Source: Brugia malayi
Taxonomy: Eukaryota; Nematoda; Chromadorea; Rhabditida; Onchocercidae
Assembly: GCF_000002995.4 (NCBI RefSeq)
Contig: NW_025062476.1
Coordinates: 13,821,001-13,885,000 of the forward strand
Length of the DNA: 64,000 bases
Direction of reading: 5' to 3'
A program made the position numbers and the translations under genes. The notes under the pieces are model-generated. The model made no database searches. It was given only the letters and a program-made list of their open reading frames with translations, and was not told the origin of the DNA. Positions 1-13,500 of this stretch are shown one piece after another; the first letter of the stretch is position 1; each line of letters opens with the position of its first letter.

Positions 1-503
1 TAAAATTTTATTTATTTTATAAATTTTAATTAGTTTTTAAAAAAAAAATTCAAAAGTTATAAAAATAGAAAAATTATTACATAATTTAGTAAATTTTAAT
101 GTTAAAAGTATTTTCAATCACAAAAGAACTAATTTTAAATTCAGTTTTTTTCTTTTAAATTAATAAACGAAAAATCTAAATAAGTGTATTTTTATTTATG
201 CATTCCACTTAGCTTTTTGTTTTCTTTATACTGATATAAAAATTATTTTATAATTTTCTAAATTTAATTTTAAACTAAAAATGATTTTAGTAACAAAAAA
301 AAAAAAAAAAAGAATTAATAATATCTTAAATTAATATAAGAAAACAAGAATAAATATAATTACTTGACAAAATATAATAAATAAATAGATTAATCATTGA
401 TATAATAAACAAAATTAGTTATTATTATGATAAGCTTATCAGTAATATACTTTCATTTCAATTATAAATATTAGATTCAATTTACAACGTTACTTTTACT
501 TAC

Positions 504-2423
504 CGTTTCGTCCATTATCTCTAATGCGGTCATTTCGGTTCTTACGTCCAATGTGTTAGCCGAATCGTACCAAGCGTTTGTGTCACGTCGTTTCCTGGAA
601 GTTCGACGTACTGTTTGACGTTGAGTAGCACCAAAACCTTGTGGCTCAGGACATTGCGGCCTAGTACATTCACCATTTGGCTCCTTTATTGTTATTGTTA
701 TTTGACATTGATAGAAGAGTTCTGAACGATCCGCATATTTATAAACGTGAGCTTCTTGCCCAGCCATTAGATCTAAAATTAAAAATTAACCAATTAAAAA
801 AAATGTAATTTTAGAAATATATTTGAATGAAATTATATTTGAAATTTAAACTGCCAATTTAAATTTTAAATACTAAATATGAATGAATGTAAAAATTCAA
901 AAATGATTAATAATATTTGAATAAATTTGAAAAATTGTCTCTTTTTTTTTTCTAAATTTCCAACAAATATTTTTGAATTAAAAATTATACCAGTTGGATA
1001 TTCCAAATTATTTAGAAGATATCGATCTAAAGCACATCCTTCTTCATTAATTAAATTAATACTGTCACCATTGCCATCATCAACAAAACAGGAATGTACC
1101 AAAGCACAGAATGTATCAACTGTTTCAGAATCACATGTCCATTTATGATAAACCGGTTGTCCAATATTAGCATACTGGACAGGTTGTCCGGTTGGACCAC
1201 CATCCAGAATCTAAATCATATTTGATAATTTCGGGGAAAAAACGAAAGTAAAATTTGAAATCTAAAATGTTATTTGCAATTTTATATACTCTCATTAAGA
1301 TTATTCAAGTTCTAAAGAGAAATAAATAAATAATAAAAAACAAAAATAAAAGGAATAAAAACATTTCATATCAATTATTTATAAATTGAACTAAAACCGT
1401 GCTATTTTAATTATTTGTAAAACAATAAAAAACTTTTAAAAAATTAGAATTAAACATTTTAATTGAAATTATAAATAATAGTATACTATTTAAAATAAAA
1501 TTTTATATCATAATGTAAACTAAAAGAAAAAAAAAATAAAAAGTATATAAATTGAAAGTGAATTTGTAAATTTTACCTCATATCTACACACAGGCATTGG
1601 TACCAATTGTGTAGCAAATACGGTTGTCATTTCGGAAACTTCAATTTGTGTGCTAACAGTCTTATCAGCTTCCATGTAAAAGCATTGCAATCGATATGTT
1701 CGATCAACTTTTGTGATAAACTGTGGATGAAACGTAATTACCACAACAGCTGTGACAAATATTCCACGTGGATTTAACGAACGTGTACGTGCGACATTAC
1801 ATGAATCAAACGGTAATGATATTCCGGCTACCTGACGTCCACCTTCATCACTACGACAATCTTGATTACTGTATAATCCTTTAGCATATACATGTCCTGA
1901 AATAAATAATCTTATCACTTCCTTTTTTTAAAATTTTTTTTATTTTTAAATTTAATACCTAATATGGTTTTTCTTTTTTAATAATTACTATTCCATGATT
2001 ATATTTTTTTTTTTAATTTATAACTGATTATGGTTTCTTTTTTTCTTTAAATTATTGTTATGTAAGATTATAATTGTACTAATTTTTCTTACATTCATGA
2101 TTATTTTATAAATTCATTTAGATTGTCCATGATAGATTATTTTTTAATCATTAAAATGTTATATTTTTAAAAACTGATAATCAAAATAATAAAATGATTA
2201 TACAAAGAAAAAAAAAATAATAATAAATAAAAGAGTTATTAAAAAATTGTTAGAAAAGAAACAAATTACCTTCAAAAGGATTTCGAGTATTAAAATTAAC
2301 AGTGATTGATGTTGGACCACATTCAATTTCAGGTTCACCTTCGACACCATTATCAATTGGAATAGCATTAATACTTGCTATTATCATATATGACAAAAAT
2401 GAGCAAATTTGCATATGCAACAT
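504..2423 (-). CDS. Cuticlin-like ZP-domain protein (CUT-1 family), 3' end outside window
   Basis: Four exons, phases consistent: 2270-2423, 1577-1896, 991-1210, 504-772. Exon 1 starts at the ATG at 2423 and gives a signal peptide, then the cuticlin N-terminus (DNGVEGEPEIECGPTSITVN). Exon 2 carries HVYAKGLYSNQDCRSDEGGR and the run VARTRSLNP. Exon 3 carries HKWTCDSETVDTFCALVHSC. Exon 4 carries MAGQEAHVYKYADRSELFYQ, QPQ-type cysteines and an RKRR furin-type site. These are hallmarks of the nematode zona pellucida cuticlin family, secreted by hypodermis and polymerised in the cuticle after proteolytic release. Exon 4 ends in a GTAAGT donor at 503. The expected C-terminal membrane anchor is not visible in 1-500, so the last exon(s) must lie left of the window; unspliced read-through would stop at 477. 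The paralogue within the CUT/CUTL family cannot be decided here. Confidence 0.93.
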
Positions 2424-4304
2424 TTTACTTTTTGCTTCTTTCTTCCTGATTTCTTCTCAGTGATTAGTGATGAAAATAGTTGGAATAATAGAATTAGCAA
2501 AATGATTAATTTGAAATTGCAACAAATTATTGAATTATTGATGATCAATTTTAATGATCTAAAAAAAAGACAAAAAAAAAATTAGCGCTTAAAATTAACG
2601 ATGAAAATTATTCGTTTATTTATGCATAAAAGTGTAAATAAAGAGAGAAAAGAATGTATGTATACCATTCAAAATGATATGATTAAAATTGAAATTTAGC
2701 GAAAAACAGTATATATAGGTGCGGGAAGAGGTGTCATGATCTTGTGAATATGAAAAAGATTGCAAGAATGAAAGATGATGAAGAGGTAAAAGTGATGATG
2801 TGAAGGAATGAAAGAATGAAAGAATGGAGGAATGGACGAATGGATGAATGGATGAATGGATGGAAAGAGGGAATGATGTTGTTGATGATCGGTGAAATGA
2901 ATTTTATAAATTTGTACGGTAATGATTAAAAAGATTGGTATGAAAAATGTGATATCGACCTAAATTAGACATCAAAGATTATACCTATTTCATATCTTTT
3001 ACCTGTTCAATTATGAAAAGAAAGCAGAAAGGCGAAAGTTTGATGACGGATTAAACTATTCCCTTAGGATATTTGGAATCTTTCCTGTACACACCACATT
3101 TTATGAACAGAATACTTTATCAATCAAAATTTAATTTCCTATTTTATTATTGCTTGACCTTTTTGATGTCTTTCATGAATGATATGAATAATTCTAATAT
3201 ATTTCATCCCATATCCGTTATTATTTATTGAAACATTTCAATTCCTGTTTTGAATGAATGATAAATGATAATGAAAATGTATCATCAGTTCTCTTACAAT
3301 GCTGTTAAAAAATGTTGAAAAATTAAATTTATCAGTTACAAACAGCTATGAAAATAATCGATAATATTTTAATGAATATTTTTTTTTTTTATGTTTGAAA
3401 AAGTGTATAATATTAATTTAAGAATTATAAAAATAATAGATAATATTTTAATGAATCTTTTTTTTTTTTGCAAAAGCGAATGCTTTTTTTTTGTATTTAT
3501 ATTTTAAAATAATTTTAATATAATTTACATTTTAATAAATATTTTTTTATATATTTATATTTTAGTCGAAATTTATTAGCATATTAAGAAAGAAAAGCAA
3601 GCAAAATTATCAAATGAAATTGATGAAATAATTATTGAAACGCATTGGATAATAAATAAAACAACTAAAAAAAAAAAATGAAAAGTTAGCTTTAAAAGTA
3701 TTATACTTATTGAGGTTTGCAATTTTTTATATTACCAATAAATTACATGGAGTAAATGATTTACAGCAATTTGGTTTTTCCTTTTTTTTTTTTGTTTTCA
3801 TTTTTGATTAAATAATAATTTATTTAAATATATCTATGATTATTAATAGTTTAGTCATCTTTCAAAGATAGTACTGAATGTTCTGCTTGCATTAATTTCA
3901 TTATTTTTCTCCTTTTGTTTCATAAAAACATACTTTTTTTTGAGATATTTTAGTATTTTGATTTATTAGAAAAATTAAACTTTTTGTTCATTTCATATTC
4001 TCCCAATTAGCAATAATTTTTCTTTCTAATATTACTAAACATATCAAAAAAAAAAATTTCTTTTTTCAGTAAAAGTTTTGAAATTTTATTAAGCATATGG
4101 AATAAACAGAAGCATTCTTTAGCTTAAAACATTGATTTTTCTTTTTGATCTCTTTCATCTCTTTTTATTGTTTTTGATTTGAACAAACATATATATGTAA
4201 GTTAATTAACTTTTATACCATTTTCTTTGTTAGCCATTATAATTTAATTTTAGCTTTTAAATCCGAAATTAAAATTACAAAAAATTTTCCCGCGATAGTC
4301 CGGG
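2424..4304. other. Intergenic, no gene seen
   Basis: AT-rich upstream region of the cuticlin gene. It holds a short imperfect GAATG/GGAT repeat at about 2800-2870 and many poly-A and poly-T runs. I find no exon-like open frame with splice sites on either strand. Confidence 0.6.
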
Positions 4305-4377
4305 GCCTTCCTAGCTCAGTCGGTAGAGCATCAGACTTTTAATCTGAGGGTCGTGGGTTCGAGTCCCACGGAGGGCG
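4305..4377 (+). tRNA. tRNA-Lys (anticodon TTT)
   Basis: A 73-nt cloverleaf. The acceptor stem GCCTTCC pairs with GGAGGGC (one G-T pair), and the discriminator base is G. The D-arm contains TAGCTCAGTCGGTAGAGC (A box) and the T-arm contains GGGTTCGAGTCCC (B box). The anticodon loop CTTTTAA, flanked by the stem CAGA/TCTG, gives anticodon TTT. No intron. It is an isolated GC-rich island in AT-rich DNA. Confidence 0.97.
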
Positions 4378-4383
4378 GCGGAG

Positions 4384-4388
4384 TTTTT
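4384..4388 (+). terminator. Pol III T-run terminator of tRNA-Lys
   Basis: A run of five T begins six bases after the tRNA discriminator, the usual RNA polymerase III stop. Confidence 0.7.
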
Positions 4389-6014
4389 GTGTAAAAATGC
4401 AGAAAGTATATTCGTAATTGCATTTCAATATCGCAACTTTTTAAATAATATAAATGCAAAATGTATGAGATTTTAAACTAACATTTTCATTGGCAAAAGA
4501 ATTATTAATGAATTTATTTTAAAATGAGATTTTTAATTAAAAAAAGACTTTTTTCTTAAATTAATAAGAATGAATGAAATAATTTATTAATTGAATGCAT
4601 CAGTTTTTTGCTTCTGCATAGGGTAGTATGTTTTGAAATAAAGCAATTAAGTTTGAAAAGTTTTTCGAATTTTATTAAGCATGTCTAAAATTGATTGACA
4701 AGCTAATGATGGGCAATAAAATTATCTGAAAAATTATTTTTTTTAGACAGTTATTTTTTCACTGATTTGTAAAAAAAGCAAACAAATTCATTTGCTTTTT
4801 TTTTCTTTTATTTCATTAATAAAATGCTTTTTCTTTTATTTTTGTTTTTTTTTTTTTTGTTTTTTTCAGTGATTTGTAAAATTTTATTGATATTTATATC
4901 ATATAAATTTAATTTGAAAAAATTTTATTATGAATATATTAATGAATATTTGAATGCAAAATATAAGACAATTAATTAGTACATATGTTAATTTGTAATT
5001 TTGCATTATCATTGCATCTGTTAACAAAATATAAATATTATGTTGTGATGCATTAATGTATCCGAAATGTCGCATTACAGCATTTTTAATATTTTAACAG
5101 AAATATATTAATTACAAGTTGAAAGAAAAATTTATATGTAATTAAATGATTCATTCAAATATTTCTGAAATTAATAATGTTAATTGATTGATGATAATAA
5201 AGATAATAGTAATGATGATGAAACTGATAATGGTGTTAATTTGTGGGTAATAATGATGATGACGATGATAGTATGATGATAATGATAATGATAATGATGG
5301 TGAAGATAATGAAGGTGTTAATTTCTGGATTTTCAAATTGGACATTTTTGTGAAACAGGGTCAGTTCATCACATACAATAACATTAGTATTGATATCCGG
5401 TTCTGTCGTCAATATCTGTGTATGTGTGTATGCATGTATTTCAAATTGTACATCACTGTTAAATTCCGATCAGTTTCAAAAATTATTTAAAAGATTCATT
5501 CATTAAACTGTCAATTATTTGCTTGAAAAGATTTGAATGGTCTTTTGATGAGTGATCAAATATTCGTTAATGAATTTTCTTCCCTTTCATTTTTAATATA
5601 TATAAAAAAATTTTTTGAAAAATATATCAGAAAAAATAAAGAAAAATTTTTGCCCATTACTATTCTAATTACTAATCGCTACTAATACTATTACTATTAC
5701 TACTTACTATTTACTGATACTAGTACTTACTACTTACAATTTATTTATTACTACTTACTAATGACAACAGATATTAGTACTGTTACTTGATAAGCATTAA
5801 AGAGAAAGAATAAAATCAAAACAGTAATAACAAACGATAAATTTTAATTTTTTAAATTATTTAAAATTTTTTTTTAGATGTAAGTCATCCTTCTGACCTT
5901 TTCTTCCCTATCAATATACGGTGTAATCCATTGGTATACACTAAATGTGACATTTGATATGTCCCTTACGGCAAGAAGACTTTCACCTTATAATCTCGAA
6001 TAAATGAATGAAGG

Positions 6015-6060
6015 GACAGAGAGAGACAGAGAGGGAGAGAGAGAGAGAGAAAGAAAGAAA
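6015..6060. repeat. GA-rich microsatellite
   Basis: Imperfect (GA)n with interspersed GACA and GGGA units, followed by AAAGAAAG. Confidence 0.8.
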
Positions 6061-7506
6061 GAATTAGATTATTGCGGGCGAAAACAATAAAATTTTGTGT
6101 TTGGAAAATTAATGGAATGATAATAAACGGAAATTAATCAAAATTAATTTAAAATTTTCTCTTTCCATTGTTTTATTTCATCAATACATTCCTATTCTCT
6201 TTCCTTTTCTCATCTTATCTCTTCATGGTACTATAAATTTGATCTTTTGTGATATCAGATTTTGTGACCTCTTCAATAAATCTTTTATTGCACTTCTCTT
6301 CTTTTAATCTCACATAATATATTATTTTTAATTAATACTTAAAATTTATCATTTAATCAAAAAGAAAAAAAGTGGTGAATTTGCATTGAAAAATTTATTA
6401 TAGTAAAATATCTGAAATAAATTTTTTTAATTAAATTATCAATTATTAATAAAATCGAATGAGAAAAAAATTCTAGCTTACAAAAAAAGTTAAACGAATA
6501 ATTATGGTTCATATTATTTTTATTTTGCTTCTGAAGTGCTCTATTTAAAAAAAAAAATCGTTTTTATTTCTTGATTATTAGATAAATTCAAGTGAATTAG
6601 TCGTTAGAAAAATTTCTTAATTTATATAAATTCTTAATTTTAGATTTTTACATAAGGACATTTGTTGAAAAATGAAAAATTTTTTAATTAAATATGCTAA
6701 ATTTTATTTTTCATTGAAATAAAAGTTTAATACTAATATAAAATTATTAACATTTGCTCAAAATTATACTCATTTCTTGAACAAAAACTTCTGGCGCACT
6801 AACAATAAATTCTAAATTCCTGACTTTTCTTCTCCATAACGAAATATTGAAGTAAAACATAGAAAGTTTATTGCATAAAAAGAAGCAGAATGAGAATGAT
6901 TGTAATTTTAAGAGTGAAAAAAAAATGAATTTTTAAATTGAATCAAAATCTTGACACAAATGTAGAGCATTTATCAATGAAGATGACATTTGCGCATCTA
7001 ACACGACAATATCTTCTGTTTTCTAAAATTTCAGCAACATAAGAACTAAAAATTACTTTACAAATGGATTAATTGGAAAAAAAAAGTGTCAAATGCTTTT
7101 CAAAAAAATAATATCAAACTTAGCTAAAATTTAAATGATATAAAAATTTTTCACAATCTAAAAAATTTTTTTCATAATTAATTATTCTGCATAAAACTTT
7201 ATAAATAATGAAACTGATGAAAAATTTACATATCATATTCAAATTAATGGGCATTGAGAAGAAAAAAATATAACAAAATCTAAATTATAAAAAAGTTAAA
7301 AAGTGTAACTTTCATTCAAATTTTTAAATTAATAATAATATATGAATAAAACATAACAAAACAGATGTGCAAGTAATATCACAATTAATAGTCTTTTATG
7401 AATTCAAAAAAGTTAAAGAACTAATAAATAAATTATAAAATATAAATATTAAGGAATGAAAAAAAAAAAAAAATTTCTTTAATCTTTTATTTCAATTGCA
7501 GTACTA

Positions 7507-10500
7507 TCAAAATTCTGACCGATGATTGAAACTTTTGATATGATTAGAATTCCCGCGATGATTTGAATTCTCGCAACCACTGGAATTCCCATAATAATTA
7601 GAATTTTTACGATAATTGGGATTCCTACGATGATCTGATTTCTCGCGATGAATAGAATCCATCCAGTGATCAGAATTTTTATGGTGGTTGGAATTCCCGC
7701 GATGATTTGATTTCTGCCGGTAATTAGAATTCCCGCGGTGATTAGAATTTTCTCGATAGTTACATCCATTTGAATTCACTTTTATTGCTTGCCATTTTTT
7801 CCCTGCAAATTTTATAATATGTAAATGTCAAATAAAATTTTTTAGAATAAAATTGATTTATCAAATAATCTTAATGATTTTATCATCATTAATTATAAGA
7901 ATTATATGATGATTAAGCAGCATAAAATGATAATTTAATGATAAATATGTTAATAACGTAGTGTTAAAATAGGAAATTATAATGAAAATGAAAATGACAA
8001 ATTAATGAATTAGTATCTTAGTAATAAAAAGTTAATTAATTAATATCTTAACATCTTATTAATGATAACTTAATATGATAAATTAATATCTGAATAATAT
8101 CCTTCTAATAAGCAAAAATAATATATTAATTTAACAATTATATTAAATAAAAATACTGCAAATATTGCTAATTTAATTACCTTTTTTTTCGCTTTCTTTC
8201 TTTAGCACTTCTATGTAATCTTTTTTAATACTCTTTGGCTGATCATTCTCAATTTTCAACAAATTATACAAAATTAAAAATAATGTATGCATGCAGTAAT
8301 AAAAACTTAATTACCATTTGATCGCGAAATTTACATTTTATTAATTAATAAATAGTTTTTAAATGAAAAAATTTTATCAAAATACCAATTATTCAGATGC
8401 ATTTCTAATTTTTTTTCTTGTTTTCTCTTGCTATTTTCCATATTATAATCTTTTAATATCCGAATTTATAATTTTAAATTAAATAATTAAATTACCGTAA
8501 TGGGATCACGCGTTAACTGACTTAAACATTTATTGGAATCTAAAGATAAATTTATAAATTATGAAAAAATCATAAATCTCTATAAAAAATGGAAAAAAAA
8601 AAGAAAGAAAATAACTAATGATAAACTTATAAAATTATTTTAGAAATAACAAAAATTTAAATATAATTTTTACCACAATTATTTTCTTTTTCTTTTTGAA
8701 GTAACTAAATATGATTTTATTTATCAGATATATGAATATATAAATCAAATTTTAAAAAATCTTAATTAATTTTACTAAACTTTTTTTAAGTTTTATGAAA
8801 TAAAATTTTTTATTGCATAAATTTTTCTTTTCAATAGTTAATGAATTAAATAAATATTATTCCTCATCACAGATTCATTTTCTTTTTTTGAATTATATAA
8901 AAGCAATGAAATTTTGCTGTCTGATACGATTGTTATTTGCCAAAAAGTTACCTAAGAATAAATAAAGCCATTAGTCTAAGCTCTAATTAACCTTTATTCT
9001 ACATTTTAGCCTTGGCTATTATTAGTTTAATAACAAAACTATTAGCTCTTTTTTCTTTTTCTCAAAACTAATGAAATTTCAGTATAATCAATACTCAAAT
9101 TACATATTTCAAAAGAGAAATAAAAAAATGATAACGGATTATTTGAATATTAATAATGTTAAGTAAGCTAAATTTAAATAATGCCTAGCTATTCTACTAA
9201 TAAATACAGCCTCAATATGTCATGCCCAATGGCCTCTTTTGTGTTTCTTATTAAGCCAAGAAAAAACGAAAAGAAAATATCATTAAACCTGAAATTGACA
9301 AGATCAAGTAGTCAATTCATTATGTTAAGAATGATTAATTATCATAAACGAGTATGTACTATTCTCACCGCATTGTTGTTCATCATTCAAATTGCACATT
9401 TCAAATGATTTTGTGCTTGACGAACAATTAATCCAATTTTCTTTCTAAATTAAACTAAGATATAAAATAAAACTTGCAATGCAAATTAACTAATAAATTT
9501 GTAATTGTTAACTTATTTGTGACATTAAAGCAGGTTTTGATTAATTGAAATTATTCTATTTTAATTTACTTTAACTAATTGATGAGAAATGTAATAAATT
9601 AGATGAAATAGCTTCATTATAAATATCATTAAAAATCATTTTTAAACGATTTTATCAATAAAATAATTTGTACTAATTTTTCAAATATGGCAGAATGAAT
9701 ATTTTGATAATTTAAATTTTATTATCATTTTTACTTAAAAATTTTCACTTAAAACTTTGAATTATTTCGCGGTATTATTTTATAATTCTAACGTTACAAA
9801 TAACGTGAAAATTTTGTTGACGTTCACGTTATCTGTCAATAATTTATGCTACGTGTATAATAATTTTCTGTTAACCCTAATATCAATTGCTTCCCAAGTT
9901 TTTGACCAACACAAAAATTGCTTTTCATGTGATACTGTGAGTCGAACACGTAGTGTTGCATATCGACATAAAGTTTCTTTTTGCTGCTAAATTTAAATTA
10001 AAATTATTACTTTAAAACCAAAAATAAAAAAGGAAAAAACTTCAAATTTTCTTCTTTACTAGATAAAGTATTTTGAAAAGTTGTTTCTATTTTGTGTTTT
10101 AGTGAAAAAAAAAAGTTATGGTGAGACTAAATCTGATAATGATAATTCTTTCAATCATCCAAAAAAATATATTATTATCTTTTTACTTTACTATTAATTT
10201 AATTCATTATGTAACTATTAACTTTAGTTACCAAATGTATAATAATTAATTATGAAAGTATTATCAAAGTTATCACATCACTTTTGGTAATGAATTAATT
10301 AGCAATCGGAATGCTAGCGGTGGTCCGTCAAATGCGATTGTTAGCGGCTTAATAGTTGTGACGCTTAATTGCGTGAGACGAAATCCGAAATCAACGAGAC
10401 GAACGGTTACTGTTTTTGACGTATTGTGACATTCTTCAATAATAGCACGAGCATATGACTCAAACTAAAAGTATTAATTATATCAAAATTATTGAATGGA

Positions 10501-13500
10501 ATAAGGAAAGGAAAAATTTTACATATATATGCATTGTATCAGGAATATATTTTTACAAGTAATATTCGATTTTTAAAGTTATTATCACAATTAAAAGTTT
10601 GTCATAAACAATTTTTTATTTAGTCTAATTTTATCAAACCAAATATAATTTAAATATTAATTTTCTTGGCTCTCATTTTAAACTAATATTTAGGCTTTCA
10701 TTGATTGATAAATGTTTGTTAAAAAATTATAACAATATAAATATTTCTATAGCAACAGTAGTAATAGTATAGCTCTTATTGTTATTGTCATTATTTTATT
10801 ATTATTACTGTTGCCATTATCATTATCATTATCGTTACCATTATTATCATCATTATTGCCAATATTTACTATCACTATTGTTATCATTACTATTACTATT
10901 GTTATTATTATTAATTTTATTACTATCAATTAGTTAATCAACTAATATCAATTAAGCTATTATTAGTTATTATTATTATATATTATGCTAATATTACATG
11001 CATAATACATTACTCAAACTTCTATGCAATATTGTTTCAGTTGTTGTAAGCTATAAATCGGTTTATTCAAACCTTCGTGACCTCACGTGCTGTTCCATCA
11101 TTAACGATATCGCGTGAACTGAAACGTGCAAGTACCACGCACGGTGTTCCAGGTAACAATTCCTCCCACTGTAACGACTGTGTCTCTTTCATTACAGCGT
11201 ATACATGATCAAAACACGGTGGTTCAATGTCATCGGAGAGACGAACCCATGCATAAGTATCCTCTAAGTGGACAACGTATACCTAAGATTAGTAAATATC
11301 AGATTAATCATTCCACAGATTCAAATACAAAACTTATTTGTTGGCAGTTTAAAATTTACAATAATTTTCAGAAATAATTAGGTCAATAATAATTACTGCA
11401 ACATTTCATTCATTCATTTTCAATTCAGTTTTAGATAAGTAAAAAATTGTAAAATAAATAATTGATTTTTATTAATATGATTAATCACATTAAATGAAAT
11501 GATTACTTTATAAATTTTGATATGATTAATTAAGTAAAATTATTATTTTATGAATTTTAGTGTGATTAATCTTATTAGTTTCATTTATTAAGTGAAATAA
11601 TTACTTTATGAATGATATTAAGTGCCAATGATTGCCCATTAGGATAACGAACAATTATTGCTTCTAAATGATTTCTATTTGTTTCTTCTTGAACCTTCCT
11701 TATGGTTTCTTCAGCATCATCATTTGATAACTAAAACTTGAAAATTAATTTTTGAAAACTGATCAGAATAAATTGGTTCGCTTTTAACGAGATAAAATAA
11801 TGATTCTAACAGATAAAATATTAATAACTTTGTAAATATTAATAAGATGAATCATACAAAATTTTGTTTCATTTTAATATATACTAAATTTTATTTTTTC
11901 TTTAATTCATGAAATTTTTATAACATTGGTTAATTAGTTTATTTATAATTGATTAGAAAAGAAAATTTGAGATAATTTGGATTGATTTGACATAATAATA
12001 TATAATTGTTTTAATATTTTAATTTTCAAAAAAAAAGGAAGCAAATTGTCTCTACTTTATTAAATTTATTATTATCGGTGCTGACTTGTCCTCTTTCATC
12101 TTCCATATCAGATATTTCACCTGCTAATGCTGCTGAAATTGCATATTACTTTTAAAAACTTTCTGAAGGATAGTCAATTTATCATATAATTTAGTTTTCT
12201 TTTTTTTATCATTTGATTGGAATTTGATGTGATTGTAGCCTTTCAGTATAGCTTTAAAAGTGTTTAAATTGAAATACTTGAATATTTTAATCATAGTTTA
12301 GCTATTTTCCAGTTAATAAACTATAAACTAATATGTTTAATTATTCGTTTAATTTTCTTCTGCTTTAAATTTGATTTGATAATCAAAATTGTTATTTAAG
12401 CCATCTGCTACCTTAATTTTATTTCAAGTAAAAAGAAAAATTTTATTCCAAATTTTAAATTATATTTAAAATTATATCCTTTCTCTCTCCTTTCTTTTCT
12501 GATGAATTGATGATGAACAGTTAATAATTTTATAATCATTAGGTGCTTATTATCTTCTTTTTTTCAATTTGTCAAATTCAAACTAAATTTGTGTGATTTT
12601 AAAATTCTCTAACATACTTTAAATATGCAGTGCAATGATAGTAATGTAATTTCTAGCTTTCCTAATTTAAATCACACATTTTTGCTGAATATTTACCTTC
12701 AATATCACAAATAAACTTTGTTACTTTTTTATTATTCGAATCTTTTGGTTGCAACGATTCATTATTACCATTAGATTTATTATCATCCATTTTATACTAA
12801 ATTAAAATGAAATAATTGGAAATGATAAAAAATTAAATGAAATTATCGTGTACAAGCCTTGTATTTTGATTGTGTGATAAAAAAAACTGAAATTAAAGTT
12901 TTTTGTAAGCAGAAAAAAATTTAACTAAAATCACTGATAATTTCCAGCCATATTTTTTGTATTATTATCAAAGATATTTTCAAATCATTATTAGTGATAC
13001 TTCTTAATTACTAAAAATATTTTTATATTGTCAACAAACATAATATATTACTGATTATTATCAACGATATTGTATTCCTAAATTTAGTACTTAATTCTAT
13101 AAAATACATAAAAATAATTTGATGGCTTCAACGAATTAGAAGAATAAACCTACGGGACGAACTCGATTAGCAGTATTAATTGGAGCAGAAATGACTGATG
13201 GTAACATATTTGAACCTCGAACTTGAATTGGGAAACAAAAATTATTACAAGTACTAAATTATTTTCATTACTAAATTGCATAATTATTTCTTACTATATT
13301 ACTAATTATATTTATTAAAATTTTACTTACTATTATATTATTTCAACACGAAGTTATCCAATTTACAAGTATTATTTGTTTATTTGTAAATATATGATAG
13401 GCTATCAAATTTATCATAAAATCATTTATCATTAAAATCTATTATCAATCATTAAGAAAAATCATTTATTTACAATGTGATAAATGAAATTAAAATTCCA

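Larger units (their letters stand above)
4378..7506. other. Intergenic, simple repeats only
   Basis: No supported gene. Contents are degenerate GAT/AAT trinucleotides (about 5175-5320), TAC/TACTAT-type repeats (about 5655-5775), a purine GA tract (about 6015-6060) and many homopolymer runs. The only open frame (5151-5345, minus) is a translation of the trinucleotide repeat. Confidence 0.6.

Noticed and set aside
4305..4377. Possible tRNA-derived SINE
   Set aside because: The cloverleaf is complete, with a proper acceptor stem and Pol III terminator and no attached SINE body.
9757..9990. 77-residue open frame on the plus strand
   Set aside because: Shadow of the Tudor-gene exon at 9876-9986 on the minus strand, which continues the domain in phase.
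11126..11377. 83-residue open frame on the plus strand
   Set aside because: Antisense shadow of the Tudor-gene exon 11073-11282.
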